From NCBI RefSeq assembly GCF_963678635.1, contig NC_087066.1, positions 30,261,301 to 30,325,300 on the forward strand: 64,000 nucleotides of DNA, read 5' to 3'. This DNA is from Symsagittifera roscoffensis (Eukaryota; Xenacoelomorpha; Acoela; Convolutidae). Of this stretch, positions 46,063-64,000 are shown piece by piece. The translations under genes and the position numbers were made by a program. The notes beneath the pieces are model-generated. The model searched no databases, was not told the DNA's origin, and was given only the letters and a program-made list of their open reading frames with translations. Each line of letters starts with the position of its first letter. The first letter of the stretch is position 1.

Positions 46063-46900
46063 AAAATATATGAAAAATTGGCTGTTAATAATTGATACCT
46101 TTTCACAGTCTGCACTCCGCTAGCCCACGAGTGAAGCACTGCCACAAATTTTACAAAAATATTGCCAATTTTGAAGTGTAACAATGGTCTTATTTTGAGT
46201 AACTTGACAGAACTCAGTAAATTTGATTTTCAGAAAGCCTTGTGTAAAATAAAAAACGATTTGACTAATTTGAACGCAAGAAAGGTGCATTACGCGTGAC
46301 GTTTCAGCGTGAAGTTCTAACCATCTGATTAAATGAGCTGTAACGGAAACGTGGTAGAATCCATGTCTAATTTTGCATAGTTTATTCCATTTTCTCAGCA
46401 GTTACTTGACAAAAATTTGAAGAAAAAAAAACATTTAAATCATATACTGCACACTCTGGGTACCTATCAGTATTCAAAAACTGAATCATTTGTTCAACCG
46501 TTTAGGAGGAGAGATTGACACTTTTTCAAATATATACTTTAATAGGTCCATGGCAAAGCACTGTCAAAACTTAAAGTGCAGCCGTTGAAACACTTCCGTG
46601 CTTCAGAAAGCTGCCGCAAATGTTTTTGGTGTTGAATTCTATCCATCTATTTTACCACGGTGTAAGTGTAACAAATATTTATTTTAATTGCCTCATAGGG
46701 TTTCAGTAACATCGAACGTAGGGAAAACGCAGTGAAAATTTAAAATTGAACAAATTTGTCGATAAATTATCTGAGTGTAGTTCTAATTATCTATTGGAAT
46801 TGCACAGTAAACGAAACATATTAGTAACTGATTCCAATTAATTTTGCTATTTTATATTTTTTTCTAAAGCTTTTGATCCACACAAAAAACAATATGTCAC

Positions 46901-47158
46901 ATGGTCCATTTTGAAAACCTATTAAACAGTGCGATACATTTTGCAAAATTTGGGCTCAAAATTTTACTCAAGAAATGTCTACCAAATATTACGGTGAGAA
47001 TACCTGAGAGTACTGCAGGAGTTTTTTATCTAAGAAGTAACGAGAATTATCAATTTGTAATTTTTTTTCCTTCACAGCAAATTTTATTTAAACCTTTAGA
47101 GCTGGGGATAATATTCACCAGTACCTACCAGAGGCAATTTAAAGGACTCAAAGCCTGA
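46901..47158 (+). other. 85-codon ORF across the duplication boundary
   Basis: Reads MVHFENLLNSAIHFAKFGLK then ILLKKCLPNITVRIPEST and ends at TGA. Only the part after about 46958 exists in the second copy of the 6.3-kb duplication. No domain is recognised and there is no third copy to test conservation, so I do not call it a gene. Confidence 0.2.
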
Positions 47159-47159
47159 T

Positions 47160-48499
47160 CTTGGCTCGTAGATCTTGCTTTTTGGATTTTTCATTTAAAT
47201 AAATTTTAGAAACTCTAGATAGATAACGTCATTAAAAATATTTGAGTTTTCAAGCTGATACAAGCATTCAAGTAAAACACTTCAACAATTGAGCAAATTA
47301 AAAAGCTTGATATTTTTGCTCATGAAGACAACCAAGTCAAATAAACCATAAAGATGGTTCGTTTTGGTGGGATGAGATGATTTAAACGAGTTTTGATAGT
47401 AAAATATATAAAGTACACTTTAAAAAAAATTTTGATTTAAAATAAATTGAAAAAATAAATATGTAATCAGCAAACTTCAAAATAGTTTTCAAAAATATTT
47501 TCCGGGAAACTTCTTCTTTTCTTTCTTAAACTTTAATTCCGGAAAAAAATCTAGAAAAATTGAGAACAAATTTGTGTAGGTAAAACTTTTGAACCGTAAA
47601 TTTTAGAAGTTAAGTTAATCTATTATAAGCCTATTACAAGCCTGCGAATTATGACCAAAAACCCGTAAACATTTTCAACTATTCTTTCTCGACGCTGGGA
47701 GAATTTTAAAGTTGACAAAATTTCTTATAAATTCTTACATAATAAAAAAACTTCTTATAGCAAGGGTAACCGGTTACTCTTCAAGTAGCACATAATCGTC
47801 TAATCAGTCTTGAAAAAACGCAAAATCAAATTCAGTTAGTGTTGTTTTTCTGCAAAAACGAAAAAAATATATTAATTAAAAAAAAATTCTAAGCTTCTTT
47901 TTTCTTCAGAAAATTTTTGAGTTTTGGAAGTTTGCTTGGGTAAAACTAAATTTCAAAGTCCTAAAAAAATCATAAATAAACTAATTTCACCCTGTTTGCT
48001 CGCTTTACTCTTTCGAAGTCAGACGAAAAATCAAAACTTTTTAACCGGTTTTTCTCGACACTGGGAAAAAAATTCAATCTCGTTCGAAACGCGACTTAAA
48101 GGGCTTTTATATGATAAATCACTCAGCCCGACAATTAATTGCGTAGCCTGATTTGGCGTGGAAAACCAAAAAAAAAGAAAGAAAAAAGGAAAAAACACCG
48201 GAATCAAAGAACCTCGCCATTTTCAATGATCGGAACAAAAAACTTTCTTATTTTTTGGCGATAGGTTAGATATATAATCTCAACTTAAAACATGGCCCAC
48301 TGTGGTAACGATATTATCTCTTTTCTTCTTATTCGGGAGTAAGAACAAAATTATCAGACACTAAAATATATTTTAGTCACAAATAAGTATTGAAAATTCT
48401 GAAGAACTTCCGTTACTTTTTTAAAACTATCACCTTAATAAAACAATCAGTTGCTCAGTTTTGGTGAACACATCTTGTTCGGTTTCATCCGATGGCTTA
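47160..48499. other. Interval 3' of cystatin copy 1, no gene assigned
   Basis: Contains a repeated TTTCTCGACRCTGGGA word (47687 and 48053) and a 75-codon plus-strand ORF at 47924-48151 (KTKFQSPKKIINKLISPCLL). The opposite strand of part of this ORF is also open, so neither is called. The same sequence is present in unit 2 at 53473-54812. Confidence 0.35.
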
Positions 48500-49150
48500 C
48501 TATTCGAGAACTGTCACTTCTTTAAGCTCTGGCATTTCCCCGTTCAAGCCCACAAACGCTTTGACGAAAAGGTCATCCGCACCATTAGCAGCCTTAAACA
48601 TTGTCAGATTATAATTACTAAACGGTACAAACATACTTTTATAAAACAAGAAGATATTCGTTGTTTTGCAAGTGGCTTTGACAGTTCTCAAAAAATTATC
48701 CGTTTTCAAGAGTGCTCTTTGGAAAATTGAAGTTATACTTTGTAACAGCAAGAAAAATGTTTTTTTTGGGGGGTTTTCCAATTACACGGATAAGAGTTTG
48801 GGCTCTATATTCTTAGTAATTCCCAAATCAAACCATTGCATTTTACCGCCATCCTTTCTCATTTCAAGTTTTGCTGTTTAAGCTGTTGTTTATGGGTGAG
48901 CAGTTTAGGTGAAACCAAAACAAACATTCTGAAACAAAATAAAACAGATGTTCTGGAAATATCTTACAACAATCTTATAATTTGTTCCAGCCACTACTTG
49001 TTTTTGACAAGATAGCGCTTCCAATCTCATAGATTCAGCATCCAACTTTTGTTTCATTTCGTTTCGCAGAAACCACAGAATTGGGTAGCATTTCCAAGCT
49101 GGCAAGACTCTCTCATATTGGCCAGTAGGTTGTAAGAGTCCTGAAAGCAT
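48500..49150 (-). CDS. Stefin-type cystatin (cysteine protease inhibitor), copy 1
   Basis: Two exons: 49150-48968 (61 codons) and 48592-48500 (30 codons plus TAG), joined across a 375-nt intron with donor GTT|GTAAGA and acceptor TTTAAG. The 91-aa product starts MLSGLLQPTG, has no signal peptide, and carries the cystatin first hairpin QVVAGTNYKIV at the exon junction. It continues AANGADDLFVKAFVGLNG and EMPELKEVTVLE, matching the later strands of stefins. Cystatins bind the active-site cleft of papain-like proteases using the N-terminal Gly region, the QxVxG loop and a second hairpin; the first two are present, the third is reduced to GLNGEMPEL. The intron after the QVVAG strand is where I recall one in vertebrate stefin genes. 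Odd points are the segment ERVLPAWKCYPILW, which is unusual for stefins, and the lack of a clear polyadenylation signal. Confidence 0.8.
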
Positions 49151-49383
49151 GACACTTCAAGCAAGGAATCTGTGTGTCGTCTTCCGATTGAACAAAAAAC
49201 AGAACTTCAATTTTGGACCCTTTTTACCCTCTAAATAACTCTTGAAATAAATGAACATCTCACAAAAAATCAAAGGTAAAATTACCTTCAAAGCACGATA
49301 AAACACCTCAAATTTAGCACATTATTTTGCACCCTCTTTGGTACATCTAAAAAACTGCAAGAGTATTAACTTTGAGCAGATCC

Positions 49384-49640
49384 AGGCAGATCTAGGATTT
49401 TTTCGAGGGAGTCAGTTGTCAAAAAAAGTTCTAAAATTTGATGACCATTTTTTGATCGACAAAATTGAATTTTCGTGCTCCCGTAAAACATTATAAATAC
49501 CCTATTCCGATTCCCCTCAAAATTACCATATATTGGCGCCAAAGTCTCTTCTAGAAAAATTTTAAGGTCGTTCGGCCAAAACTGGATGTCTTTTAATAGT
49601 TCCAAAGGGGGACGCTTTTGTCGGTGAGTGGTTGTGACGA
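49384..49640. mobile_element. hAT-like MITE, copy 3, truncated
   Basis: It begins AGGCAGATCTAGGATTTTTTC and retains CCCCTCAAAATTACCATATA with TTGGCGCCAAAG. The C-rich right end with CCGCCCCTG is missing. It lies about 230 bp upstream of cystatin copy 1 (relative to its transcription) and is duplicated at 55697-55954. Confidence 0.55.
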
Positions 49641-49758
49641 TAAATCATTGTTTTGACTAATGGTTAAGCGGGCAATTTTGTCCTGACTTGGCTAATATCA
49701 GAAACCTGGACATTCGGAACACTTTTAAATGTAGAGAAAAAGTGCATAGAGCAGATAC

Positions 49759-53140
<3,382 letters not shown>

Positions 53141-53145
53141 CCATG

Positions 53146-53268
53146 GTTGCATTTCCTTTTTCAACGTTTTCAACGGACACTGACTAACTGACCTTTTTCA
53201 CTTTAAAAATCAAAATTCATGGTTTCATTTCCATTTTCAACGTTTTCAACCGACACTCACTAACTGAC
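53146..53268. repeat. 76-bp minisatellite at unit 1/unit 2 junction (about 1.6 copies)
   Basis: CAACGTTTTCAACGGACACT, with GACTAACTGACC and CACTTTAAAAATCAAAATTC, is followed by a second, incomplete unit that stops at CTAACTGAC; unit 2 begins at CTAAATTTTACTC. Confidence 0.8.
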
Positions 53269-54812
53269 ACTAAATTTTACTCAAGAAATGTCTACCAAAT
53301 ATTACGGTGAGAATACCTGAGAGTACTGCAGGAGTTTTTTATCTAAGAAGTAACGAGAATTATCAATTTGTAATTTTTTTTCCTTCACAGCAAATTTTAT
53401 TTAAACCTTTAGAGCTGGGGATAATATTCACCAGTACCTACCAGAGGCAATTTAAAGGACTCAAAGCCTGATCTTGGCTCGTAGATCTTGCTTTTTGGAT
53501 TTTTCATTTAAATAAATTTTAGAAACTCTAGATAGATAATGTCATTAAAAATATTTGAGTTTTCAAGCTGATACAAGCATTCAAGTAAAACACTTCAACA
53601 ATTGAGCAAATTAAAAAGCTTGATATTTTTGCTCATGAAGACAACCAAGTCAAATAAACCATAAAGATGGTTCGTTTTGGTGGGATGAGATGATTTAAAC
53701 GAGTTTTGATAGTAAAATATATAAAGTACACTTTAAAAAAAATTTTGATTTAAAATAAATTGAAAAAATAAATATGTAATCAGCAAACTTCAAAATAGTT
53801 TTCAAAAATATTTTCCGGGAAACTTCTTCTTTTCTTTCTTAAACTTTAATTCCGGAAAAAAATCTAGAAAAATTGAGAACAAATTTGTGTAGGTAAAACT
53901 TTTGAACCGTAAATTTTAGAAGTTAAGTTAATCTATTATAAGCCTATTACAAGCCTGCGAATTATGACCAAAAACCCGTAAACATTTTCAACTATTCTTT
54001 CTCGAAGCTGGGAGAATTTTAAAGTTGACAAAATTTCTTATAAATTCTTACATAATAAAAAAACTTCTTATAGCAAGGGTAACCGGTTACTCTTCAAGTA
54101 GCACATAATCGTCTAATCAGTCTTGAAAAAACGCAAAATCAAATTCAGTTAGTGTTGTTTTTCTGCAAAAACGAAAAAAATATATTAATTAAAAAAAAAT
54201 TCTAAGCTTCTTTTTTCTTCAGAAAATTTTTGAGTTTTGGAAGTTTGCTTGGGTAAAACTAAATTTCAAAGTCCTAAAAAAAATCATAAATAAACTAATT
54301 TCACCCTGTTTGCTCGCTTTACTCTTTCGAAGTCAGACGAAAAATCAAAACTTTTTAACCGGTTTTTCTCGACACTGGGAAAAAAATTCAATCTCGTTCG
54401 AAACGCGACTTAAAGGGCTTTTATATGATAAATCACTCAGCCCGACAATTAATTGCGTAGCCTGATTTGGCGTGGAAAACCAAAAAAAAGAAAGAAAAAA
54501 GGAAAAAACACCGGAATCAAAGAACCTCGCCATTTTCAATGATCGGAACAAAAAACTTTCTTATTTTTTGGCGATAGGTTAGATATATAATCTCAACTTA
54601 AAACATGGCCCACTGTGGTAACGATATTATCTCTTTTCTTCTTATTCGGGAGTAAGAACAAAATTATCAGACACTAAAATATATTTTAGTCACAAATAAG
54701 TATTGAAAATTCTGAAGAACTTCCGTTACTTTTTTAAAACTATCACCTTAATAAAACAATCAGTTGCTCAGTTTTGGTGAACACATCTTGTTCGGTTTCA
54801 TCCGATGGCTTA

Positions 54813-55464
54813 CTATTCGAGAACTGTCACTTCTTTAAGCTCTGGCATTTCCCCGTTCAAGCCCACAAACGCTTTGACGAAAAGGTCATCCGCACCATTA
54901 GCAGCCTTAAACATTGTCAGATTATAATTACTAAACGGTACAAACATACTTTTATAAAACAAGAAGATATTCGTTGTTTTGCAAGTGGCTTTGACAGTTC
55001 TCAAAAAATTATCCGTTTTCAAGAGTGCTCTTTGGAAAATTGAAGTTATACTTTGTAACAGCAAGAAAAATGTTTTTTTTTGGGGGGTTTTCCAATTACA
55101 CGGATAAGAGTTTGGGCTCTATATTCTTAGTAATTCCCAAATCAAACCATTGCATTTTACCGCCATCCTTTCTCATTTCAAGTTTTGCTGTTTAAGCTGT
55201 TGTTTATGGGTGAGCAGTTTAGGTGAAACCAAAACAAACATTCTGAAACAAAATAAAACAGATGTTCTGGAAATATCTTACAACAATCTTATAATTTGTT
55301 CCAGCCACTACTTGTTTTTGACAAGATAGCGCTTCCAATCTCATAGATTCAGCATCCAACTTTTGTTTCATTTCGTTTCGCAGAAACCACAGAATTGGGT
55401 AGCATTTCCAAGCTGGCAAGACTCTCTCATATTGGCCAGTAGGTTGTAAGAGTCCTGAAAGCAT
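54813..55464 (-). CDS. Stefin-type cystatin, copy 2
   Basis: Identical gene model to 48500-49150: exon 1 55464-55282, exon 2 54905-54813, intron 376 nt (one extra T in a T run). The encoded protein appears identical, with MLSGLLQPTG, QVVAGTNYKIV and GEMPELKEVTVLE. Both exons, the donor and the acceptor are unchanged, so both copies are potentially functional if the duplication is real. The duplicated DNA includes everything from the MITE upstream to 1.3 kb downstream, so regulatory sequences should be equal. Confidence 0.8.
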
Positions 55465-55696
55465 GACACTTCAAGCAAGGAATCTGTGTGTCGTCTTCCG
55501 ATTGAACAAAAAACAGAACTTCAATTTTGGACCCTTTTTACCCTCTAAATAACTCTTGAAATAAATGAACATCTCACAAAAAATCAAAGGTAAAATTACC
55601 TTCAAAGCACGATAAAACACCTCAAATTTAGCACATTATTTTGCACCCTCTTTGGTACATCTAAAAAACTGCAAGAGTATTAACTTTGAGCAGATC

Positions 55697-55954
55697 CAGG
55701 CAGATCTAGGATTTTTTCGAGGGAGTCAGTTGTCAAAAAAAGTTCTAAAATTTGATGACCATTTTTTGATCGACAAAATTGAATTTTCGTGCTCCCGTAA
55801 AACATTATAAATACCCTATTCCGATTCCCCTCAAAATTACCATATATTGGCGCCAAAGTCTCTTCTAGAAAAATTTTAAGGTCGTTCGGCCAAAACTGGA
55901 TGTCTTTTAATAGTTCCAAAGGGGGACGCTTTTGTCGGTGAGTGGTTGTGACGA
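55697..55954. mobile_element. hAT-like MITE, copy 4 (duplicate of copy 3)
   Basis: Copied together with unit 2 of the segmental duplication; same truncation, no independent insertion. Confidence 0.55.
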
Positions 55955-56072
55955 TAAATCATTGTTTTGACTAATGGTTAAGCGGGCAATTTTGTCCTGA
56001 CTTGGCTAATATCAGAAACCTGGACATTCGGAACACTTTTAAATGTAGAGAAAAAGTGCATAGAGCAGATAC

Positions 56073-59430
<3,358 letters not shown>

Positions 59431-59432
59431 TG

Positions 59433-59660
59433 GTTGCATTTCCTTTTTCAACGTTTTCAACGGACACTGACTAACTGACCTTTTTCACTTTAAAAATCAA
59501 AATTCATGGTTTCATTTCCATTTTCAACGTTTTCAACCGACACTCACTAACTGACCTTTTTTACTTTAAAAATCAAAACTCATGGTTTCATTTTCTTTTT
59601 TCAACGTTTTCAACCGACACTGACTAACTAACTTTTTTTACTTTAAAAATGAAAATTCAT
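59433..59660. repeat. 76-bp minisatellite, three units
   Basis: Three consecutive units containing CAACGTTTTCAACSGACACT, SACTAACTRAC and ACTTTAAAAATSAAAA. The first two match the units at 53146-53268; the third exists only here. This array marks the right end of the duplication. Confidence 0.85.
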
Positions 59661-62600
59661 TTTATGCTAAAAAGTTAATAACTTCGGTTACTCATCTTTC
59701 ACTTGATCGCTATCTTTTGTTTGACCCATAATACGCTCTAAAAAAATTAACAATTTTATTCTGTCCTTATTATACCTAAAACATATAGGTTTATTTAGTA
59801 AATTGCAACCCTCGATTTCATCTCGATCCCCATTTAACTAAGATTAGGAAACCTTAATTGCAGAGAATGCTGCTCAATCCAGAGCAGTACACTTCATTTG
59901 AAAGAATTGATATTCTATCCCTCCAACCCCCTTTGCTACGACAAACATACCACCCGAGGATTTAAGAAAATCAAGGACCAATGGTTTCAGAAATTAGATC
60001 AATAAACACTTGGATTTTGCATCATTCTTTGGTACGATTTTCTACGTTAAAATCAATAATAGGAGACAAACAATTAATAATTATCCACAATTGGTTCATT
60101 AACGAGTCCCGATACAATCTCGTAGTAACACCACATAAACACAGAGTAGGCTATCTGAAATGAAAAAAAAAACACTTGCAAAAAAAAACAAGTTTCACCT
60201 ACTAACAAAAACAAATTCAACAGAATCGTTTTTAAAGAAAATGAAAAGCAATTTCAGAACCAAATTATAACAGCATATCTAAGTTTCATCAATTTAAATA
60301 TCCAAAAACAACAATTTTTTAGACGTACGACACTTTTGTGACCCTGAAGCCACATCAACATCATCTTTAAACAACAATAAAAGAAGATTAAAAACACCCA
60401 GAGCAAAAAACTAGTCCAAACAAATATATCAAATCAACCCATAAGACGAAATGAACATTATAAACTAAGACCAGTACAAAGTTGTCACGATTTTATTGAA
60501 AAGAAAAACTTGTTTTGCAAAGGCTATATCCCATGCAATTATGAATTTAAAGAAATAAAGATCAAAAGACAAGTAATTGACCACTATTTACGATGTCTGC
60601 GCAACAGAACCTCTTAATATAGAATGTTCACAAATAAAATTTTACGGCAAGGTCCAAATAATTGTACTCCATCCCATAAAGTACAAACAGACGACATTGA
60701 GACAAGTTTTTGTAAGGGTTTCAGGGAATATATTAAAAATATACAGCATCAAAATTACAACGAGCAAACTCAATTTTGACATATGATGCTTTTGCAATAC
60801 TTAAAATTACGTATTCATCTTAGAATAAAGTTGGACATTTAATGCATCGCCACCACAAACAACACGACATGCAAAATTGAGAGAAAAAATATGTTTATAG
60901 TCAAATTTTTACATGAGATCCGAGAAAACCCCATCAACACTTAATTACCGGCTATAGTAGAATTTGATCTTCAAAGCCTTTTAGCTTGTTCTTTAAGCCT
61001 TTGAGCTTAAGAAAGATCTCATAGAACAATCTACAAAACAAGGTCGCACAAATTGTGATGATGATACACTTCTATCAGTTCGATCAGATTTTGTGTGGGA
61101 TCGTGAATGGTATCATGACATTTTTAAGGATACATCAAATGCAAAATCGAGTTTAGCAATTCAACTGTTTCTGTTCAAGAAGAATACTTAAGACTCATTG
61201 CATTAACAGCAGATAAAAAAAACTTTAAATTACAATACACTATTTTAAAACAGTTTCAAAATACAAAATTAACCTCAATATTCAAACAAGCAAGGATAAA
61301 TTTACCGGAATTTTATGTAGAAAATTTTAAGATGAAATCAACATCGCAGTAACTAAAAAAAGCAATTAAGAAAAAAGCATCACCTCTATTATTCATTAAT
61401 TCGCGAGCCAGGTTTTGATTTGAGAAAACTTGTAGACAAATTAATAAAATCAGAAACCACAATGAAATTAGAAAAAACGGAAAACTTAAAGTTACAATAT
61501 TTTTCAAACATTAAAACAACCACGTCATATAAACATTATAAAATACTAATTAAAGAAACTAGCAGAAAAAAAAAATGACTCAAATAGTCAATGTGAATGA
61601 CAGAAACCCAAATTGTAAAGAAGAACCCTCAACGAAAAAGTGATGTAAATATTGAAGACAATAAGAACACAGCATCACCAAATCTCGACAAAATAAGAAG
61701 ATGAATTTAATCGACCACTAAAACTTGAAGAATCAATTATTTTTTTCCAATACATGAAAAAGGATCACAATGTACCTTATCGAAATTTTTAAAGAAAAAA
61801 AAGTTCACGAAAATCACTACCATCAAGCTCTAACTATTATAGCCTTATAATAATAACCGTCATTCAATATAAACCTCGGAGAACATAGTCAGACTACAGA
61901 AACTCCTACCGCACTACACAAAATAAAAAATGTTAACCCAAAAGCGGCAAACGTCAATAGTGAATTAATTACTCAAGATCAAACTCAAGTAGAAGTACCT
62001 ATTCTAACTACAGTAAAAATCGCTGACTACTCAAAGCAAATGACTGTCCTAGGAACTACTCACACAATCGCGATAGAACTTTTTCAAATGAATATTGTAG
62101 AAAGACTCAATTAATAGCTAAAAAATAGGAATAACAATTTAAAATCACGAGAAATTTTTAAGAAGTATAAGAATAGAAATAACAGATTTAATTGTTTAAC
62201 ACTTCGAAACTTCTCAAAATCACCACATCGAAAAAACAATTCTGAAAACTCAAACCAACCATAACCAATATCACAGAAGTAACACACCAAATATCAATGA
62301 CGAATTAACAAAAACAGAACAACTCTGAACTAACCACTGATCCCCCGGTTTTGAAACAAATGAAACGCAAAGTTCACACTCAAAGCACATTCATTGAAAA
62401 ATATCGAATGATGATAACAGTACTGCAAACACACTAAACGTTCAAATTTTGAAAATTGAAAAATAATACAAAACCCTTATCCAATCTAATTTTTTTTAAA
62501 TGAATCAGCCAGATAGAAACGCAAAAAAAAACAAGATTTTGAAAGTCATAGAGATTTAAGACAACGGATTCCAAACCATATAACATCTCGCAGAGTTTTT

Positions 62601-62692
62601 TTTTCTACAACAAATTGGATACAAAAATGCACAAAAACCAATCAAAAGAAAATATTTGGATACTATCACTTCTTTTAAAAAATCGAAGGAAT

Positions 62693-62862
62693 TGAATATT
62701 TTCTCCACCTCCAGATCGTGAAACAAATTTTCTAATTGACTCAGGAGCAGATTCAAGTATCATTTTTATAGATATATATATATATATATATATGGAATGA
62801 AGCTCATTTATTGAATCCATCCCGGACACTTCAAGATACAACAAGTAAATTGGCATTCGTAA
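62693..62862 (+). pseudogene. Retropepsin-like aspartic protease remnant
   Basis: The frame reads SPPPDRETNFLIDSGADSSI followed by IFID. LIDSGA is the classic active-site signature of retroelement aspartic proteases (catalytic Asp at 62738-62740). A short (TA)n tract at 62771-62792 follows and the frame closes at TAA near 62872. The second protease motif (ILGxD-like) was not found, so this is a partial domain. Confidence 0.55.
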
Positions 62863-63077
62863 ATGTACACTTTTAAAAAATTATGAGAAAATCAAACTTC
62901 AACTGCAACCAATGAAAACAATCGAAAACCACAAACATTTAAGTTAACCTTTCACAGAACTCTTTCACATTGCAAGCAAAGTATAAACTTTACTAAGAAT
63001 TCCATTTACTAGTGAATTTATACCAACAAATGTTATATAATATAGTTACACGAAAAAAAAAGATTCATTCACATTTT

Positions 63078-63176
63078 TTCACAGATGCCAAAATTAACCA
63101 TTCTTCTTTTCAAGGTTTTATCACATTTTTAACAGGGAAAAAATCATCTTTTACCATTAAATGGATAAATGTTTAA
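63078..63176 (+). pseudogene. Possible RNase H remnant
   Basis: One frame reads SHFFTDAKINHSSFQGFITF then LTGKKSSFTIKWINV and a stop. FTDA followed about ten residues on by a Gly is typical of the first catalytic strand of retroelement RNase H. It lies only about 340 bp from the protease signature, which leaves no room for a reverse transcriptase domain. Confidence 0.35.
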
Positions 63177-64000
63177 CTTCCCAATATCTCACACTCACCA
63201 GTACACTAATAATCAAAATGCACAATTAGTATGTATGTCTCACTTTGAGATCCGTTTGACTAATATATTTTTTTTGCATAAAAAAATTATCAATGAAATA
63301 TGCAAAAATCTAAAAGAAGAAAACATCAAATTCAATGTATACAACAATTCACCATACACAACCCCAAATAATTAAAGACTTCTAGGATACTGAGAATCAA
63401 ACATCACACTACATCCACTCATAGAAAGAGCATAGAGGAAAAATGATATATAAAAACAATACAGATTTGTCAAATTACTAAATTATTTGGCAACTTTTCT
63501 ATAAACAACATGATCAAGGACCCAAAACGGATCATAGATTTTTTTTCAAGAAAACACCATTATTCAAACCCATGTTTCAAACTACACAATACACCAGAAC
63601 AACAAAAGTTTTAACTATGTTTAATTTTAAATACTCGCAGATAAACCAAGTCGATTTGAATAACTAGCAAAAAGATATGACATTTCAAAAATTTAAAAAA
63701 AGTCATTCTCTGTTACAGCTTTCACTATAATCAGACTCAGTTTTCACAATACAACGCGCAATTAAAGTACAAATACGTTTATAAGACAAAATTGACTTGT
63801 AGATATTAAACAATACGAAACCTTTTTACCACTAAAAAAGACCAACAAAAAAAACGACAAATATTTTAAAACCCTGTTATCATATCAGCAAAATGAGAAA
63901 CATTAAAGATAGTAATTAACGCTAGATATCCAAATTCACCCTTTGGTGAATCGATTGTAGCCAACCAATTGTACCAATCAAAGTAAATATCACAAATATT

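Larger units (their letters stand above)
39885..46680. repeat. Diverged large repeat family, three partial copies (blocks X, Y, Z)
   Basis: X (CTGAATGAGACTAACTTGAC to CAGTTTGCTGC) occurs at 39885-40150 and 41727-41985. Y, an imperfect palindrome, is at about 40190-40775 and 43495-43985, with part of one arm at 45390-45440. Z (TTTCGGCAGAAATCA, CAGTATGCGTGAAG, TTCTCAAC.ATTAATTGACC, GCATCCAGAGAAACAATTTC) is at 40990-41720, 44230-45060 and 46200-46680. The spacing gives a parental unit of about 3.2 kb. Identity is clearly lower than in the satellites. Short ORFs in Z are not conserved between copies. Confidence 0.7.
59960..64000 (+). mobile_element. Decayed LTR-type retroelement, continues past the window
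   Basis: The plus strand becomes strikingly A-rich and T-poor and is full of stops in every frame. Two short protein signatures in the expected order (protease, then RNase H) are described separately. Near 63630-63655 a frame reads ILADKPSRF, resembling the ADxLSR-type end of some RNase H domains. No LTR, primer-binding site, reverse transcriptase or integrase could be identified by eye. The 5' limit is a guess from base composition. Confidence 0.4.

Noticed and set aside
47924-48151. 75-codon ORF as a host gene
   Set aside because: Both strands are open over part of it, it has no domain, and its only other copy is the recent duplicate, so conservation cannot be tested.

Overview
The window looks like an A+T-rich (about three-quarters A+T by eye) metazoan nuclear region. 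It has spliceosomal introns, a stefin-type cystatin gene, satellite arrays, a decayed Polinton-like DNA polymerase B gene, hAT-like MITEs and a retroelement relic. There are no bacterial operons. The polymerase relic resembles a subfamily I associate with invertebrates such as cnidarians, but no species can be named from the sequence. Very little here is an intact gene; most of the window is repeats and dead mobile-element pieces.

1-38 kb: relics of one mobile-element family plus tandem arrays. The recurring pieces are (a) a minus-strand PC4/p15-like gene, (b) a promoter with a TATA box about 40 bp before the start of a plus-strand gene, (c) two non-coding-looking blocks called S and U here, (d) a minus-strand ORF block V, and (e) a plus-strand Polinton-like PolB pseudogene (19.4-22.7 kb). 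Four A/T minisatellite arrays (about 2.0-4.2, 6.8-10.5, 11.9-15.4 and 16.7-18.1 kb) sit between the plus-strand gene and block S. A different array, a 480-bp satellite with higher-order repeats, fills 23.7-37.9 kb and begins directly after the third copy of the same promoter. A small unrecognised two-exon minus-strand gene lies at 4.42-4.88 kb.

38-47 kb: mostly unique or old repeat DNA. It holds a frameshifted charged exon (38.8-39.07 kb), two hAT-like MITEs, a 256-bp tandem repeat and three diverged copies of a repeat of about 3.2 kb that includes long imperfect palindromes.

47-59.5 kb: a near-perfect head-to-tail duplication of about 6.3 kb. Each copy carries the same two-exon stefin/cystatin gene (minus strand), a truncated MITE and a very long (ATG)n microsatellite. 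A 76-bp minisatellite lies at the breakpoint.

59.6-64 kb: an A-rich decayed retroelement (plus strand). An aspartic-protease signature and a possible RNase H signature are visible with no room for a reverse transcriptase between them.

The genes do not form a pathway. The best-supported host gene is the cystatin. The PolB, PC4-like, V and promoter-plus-gene modules recur together and probably belong to one element family.
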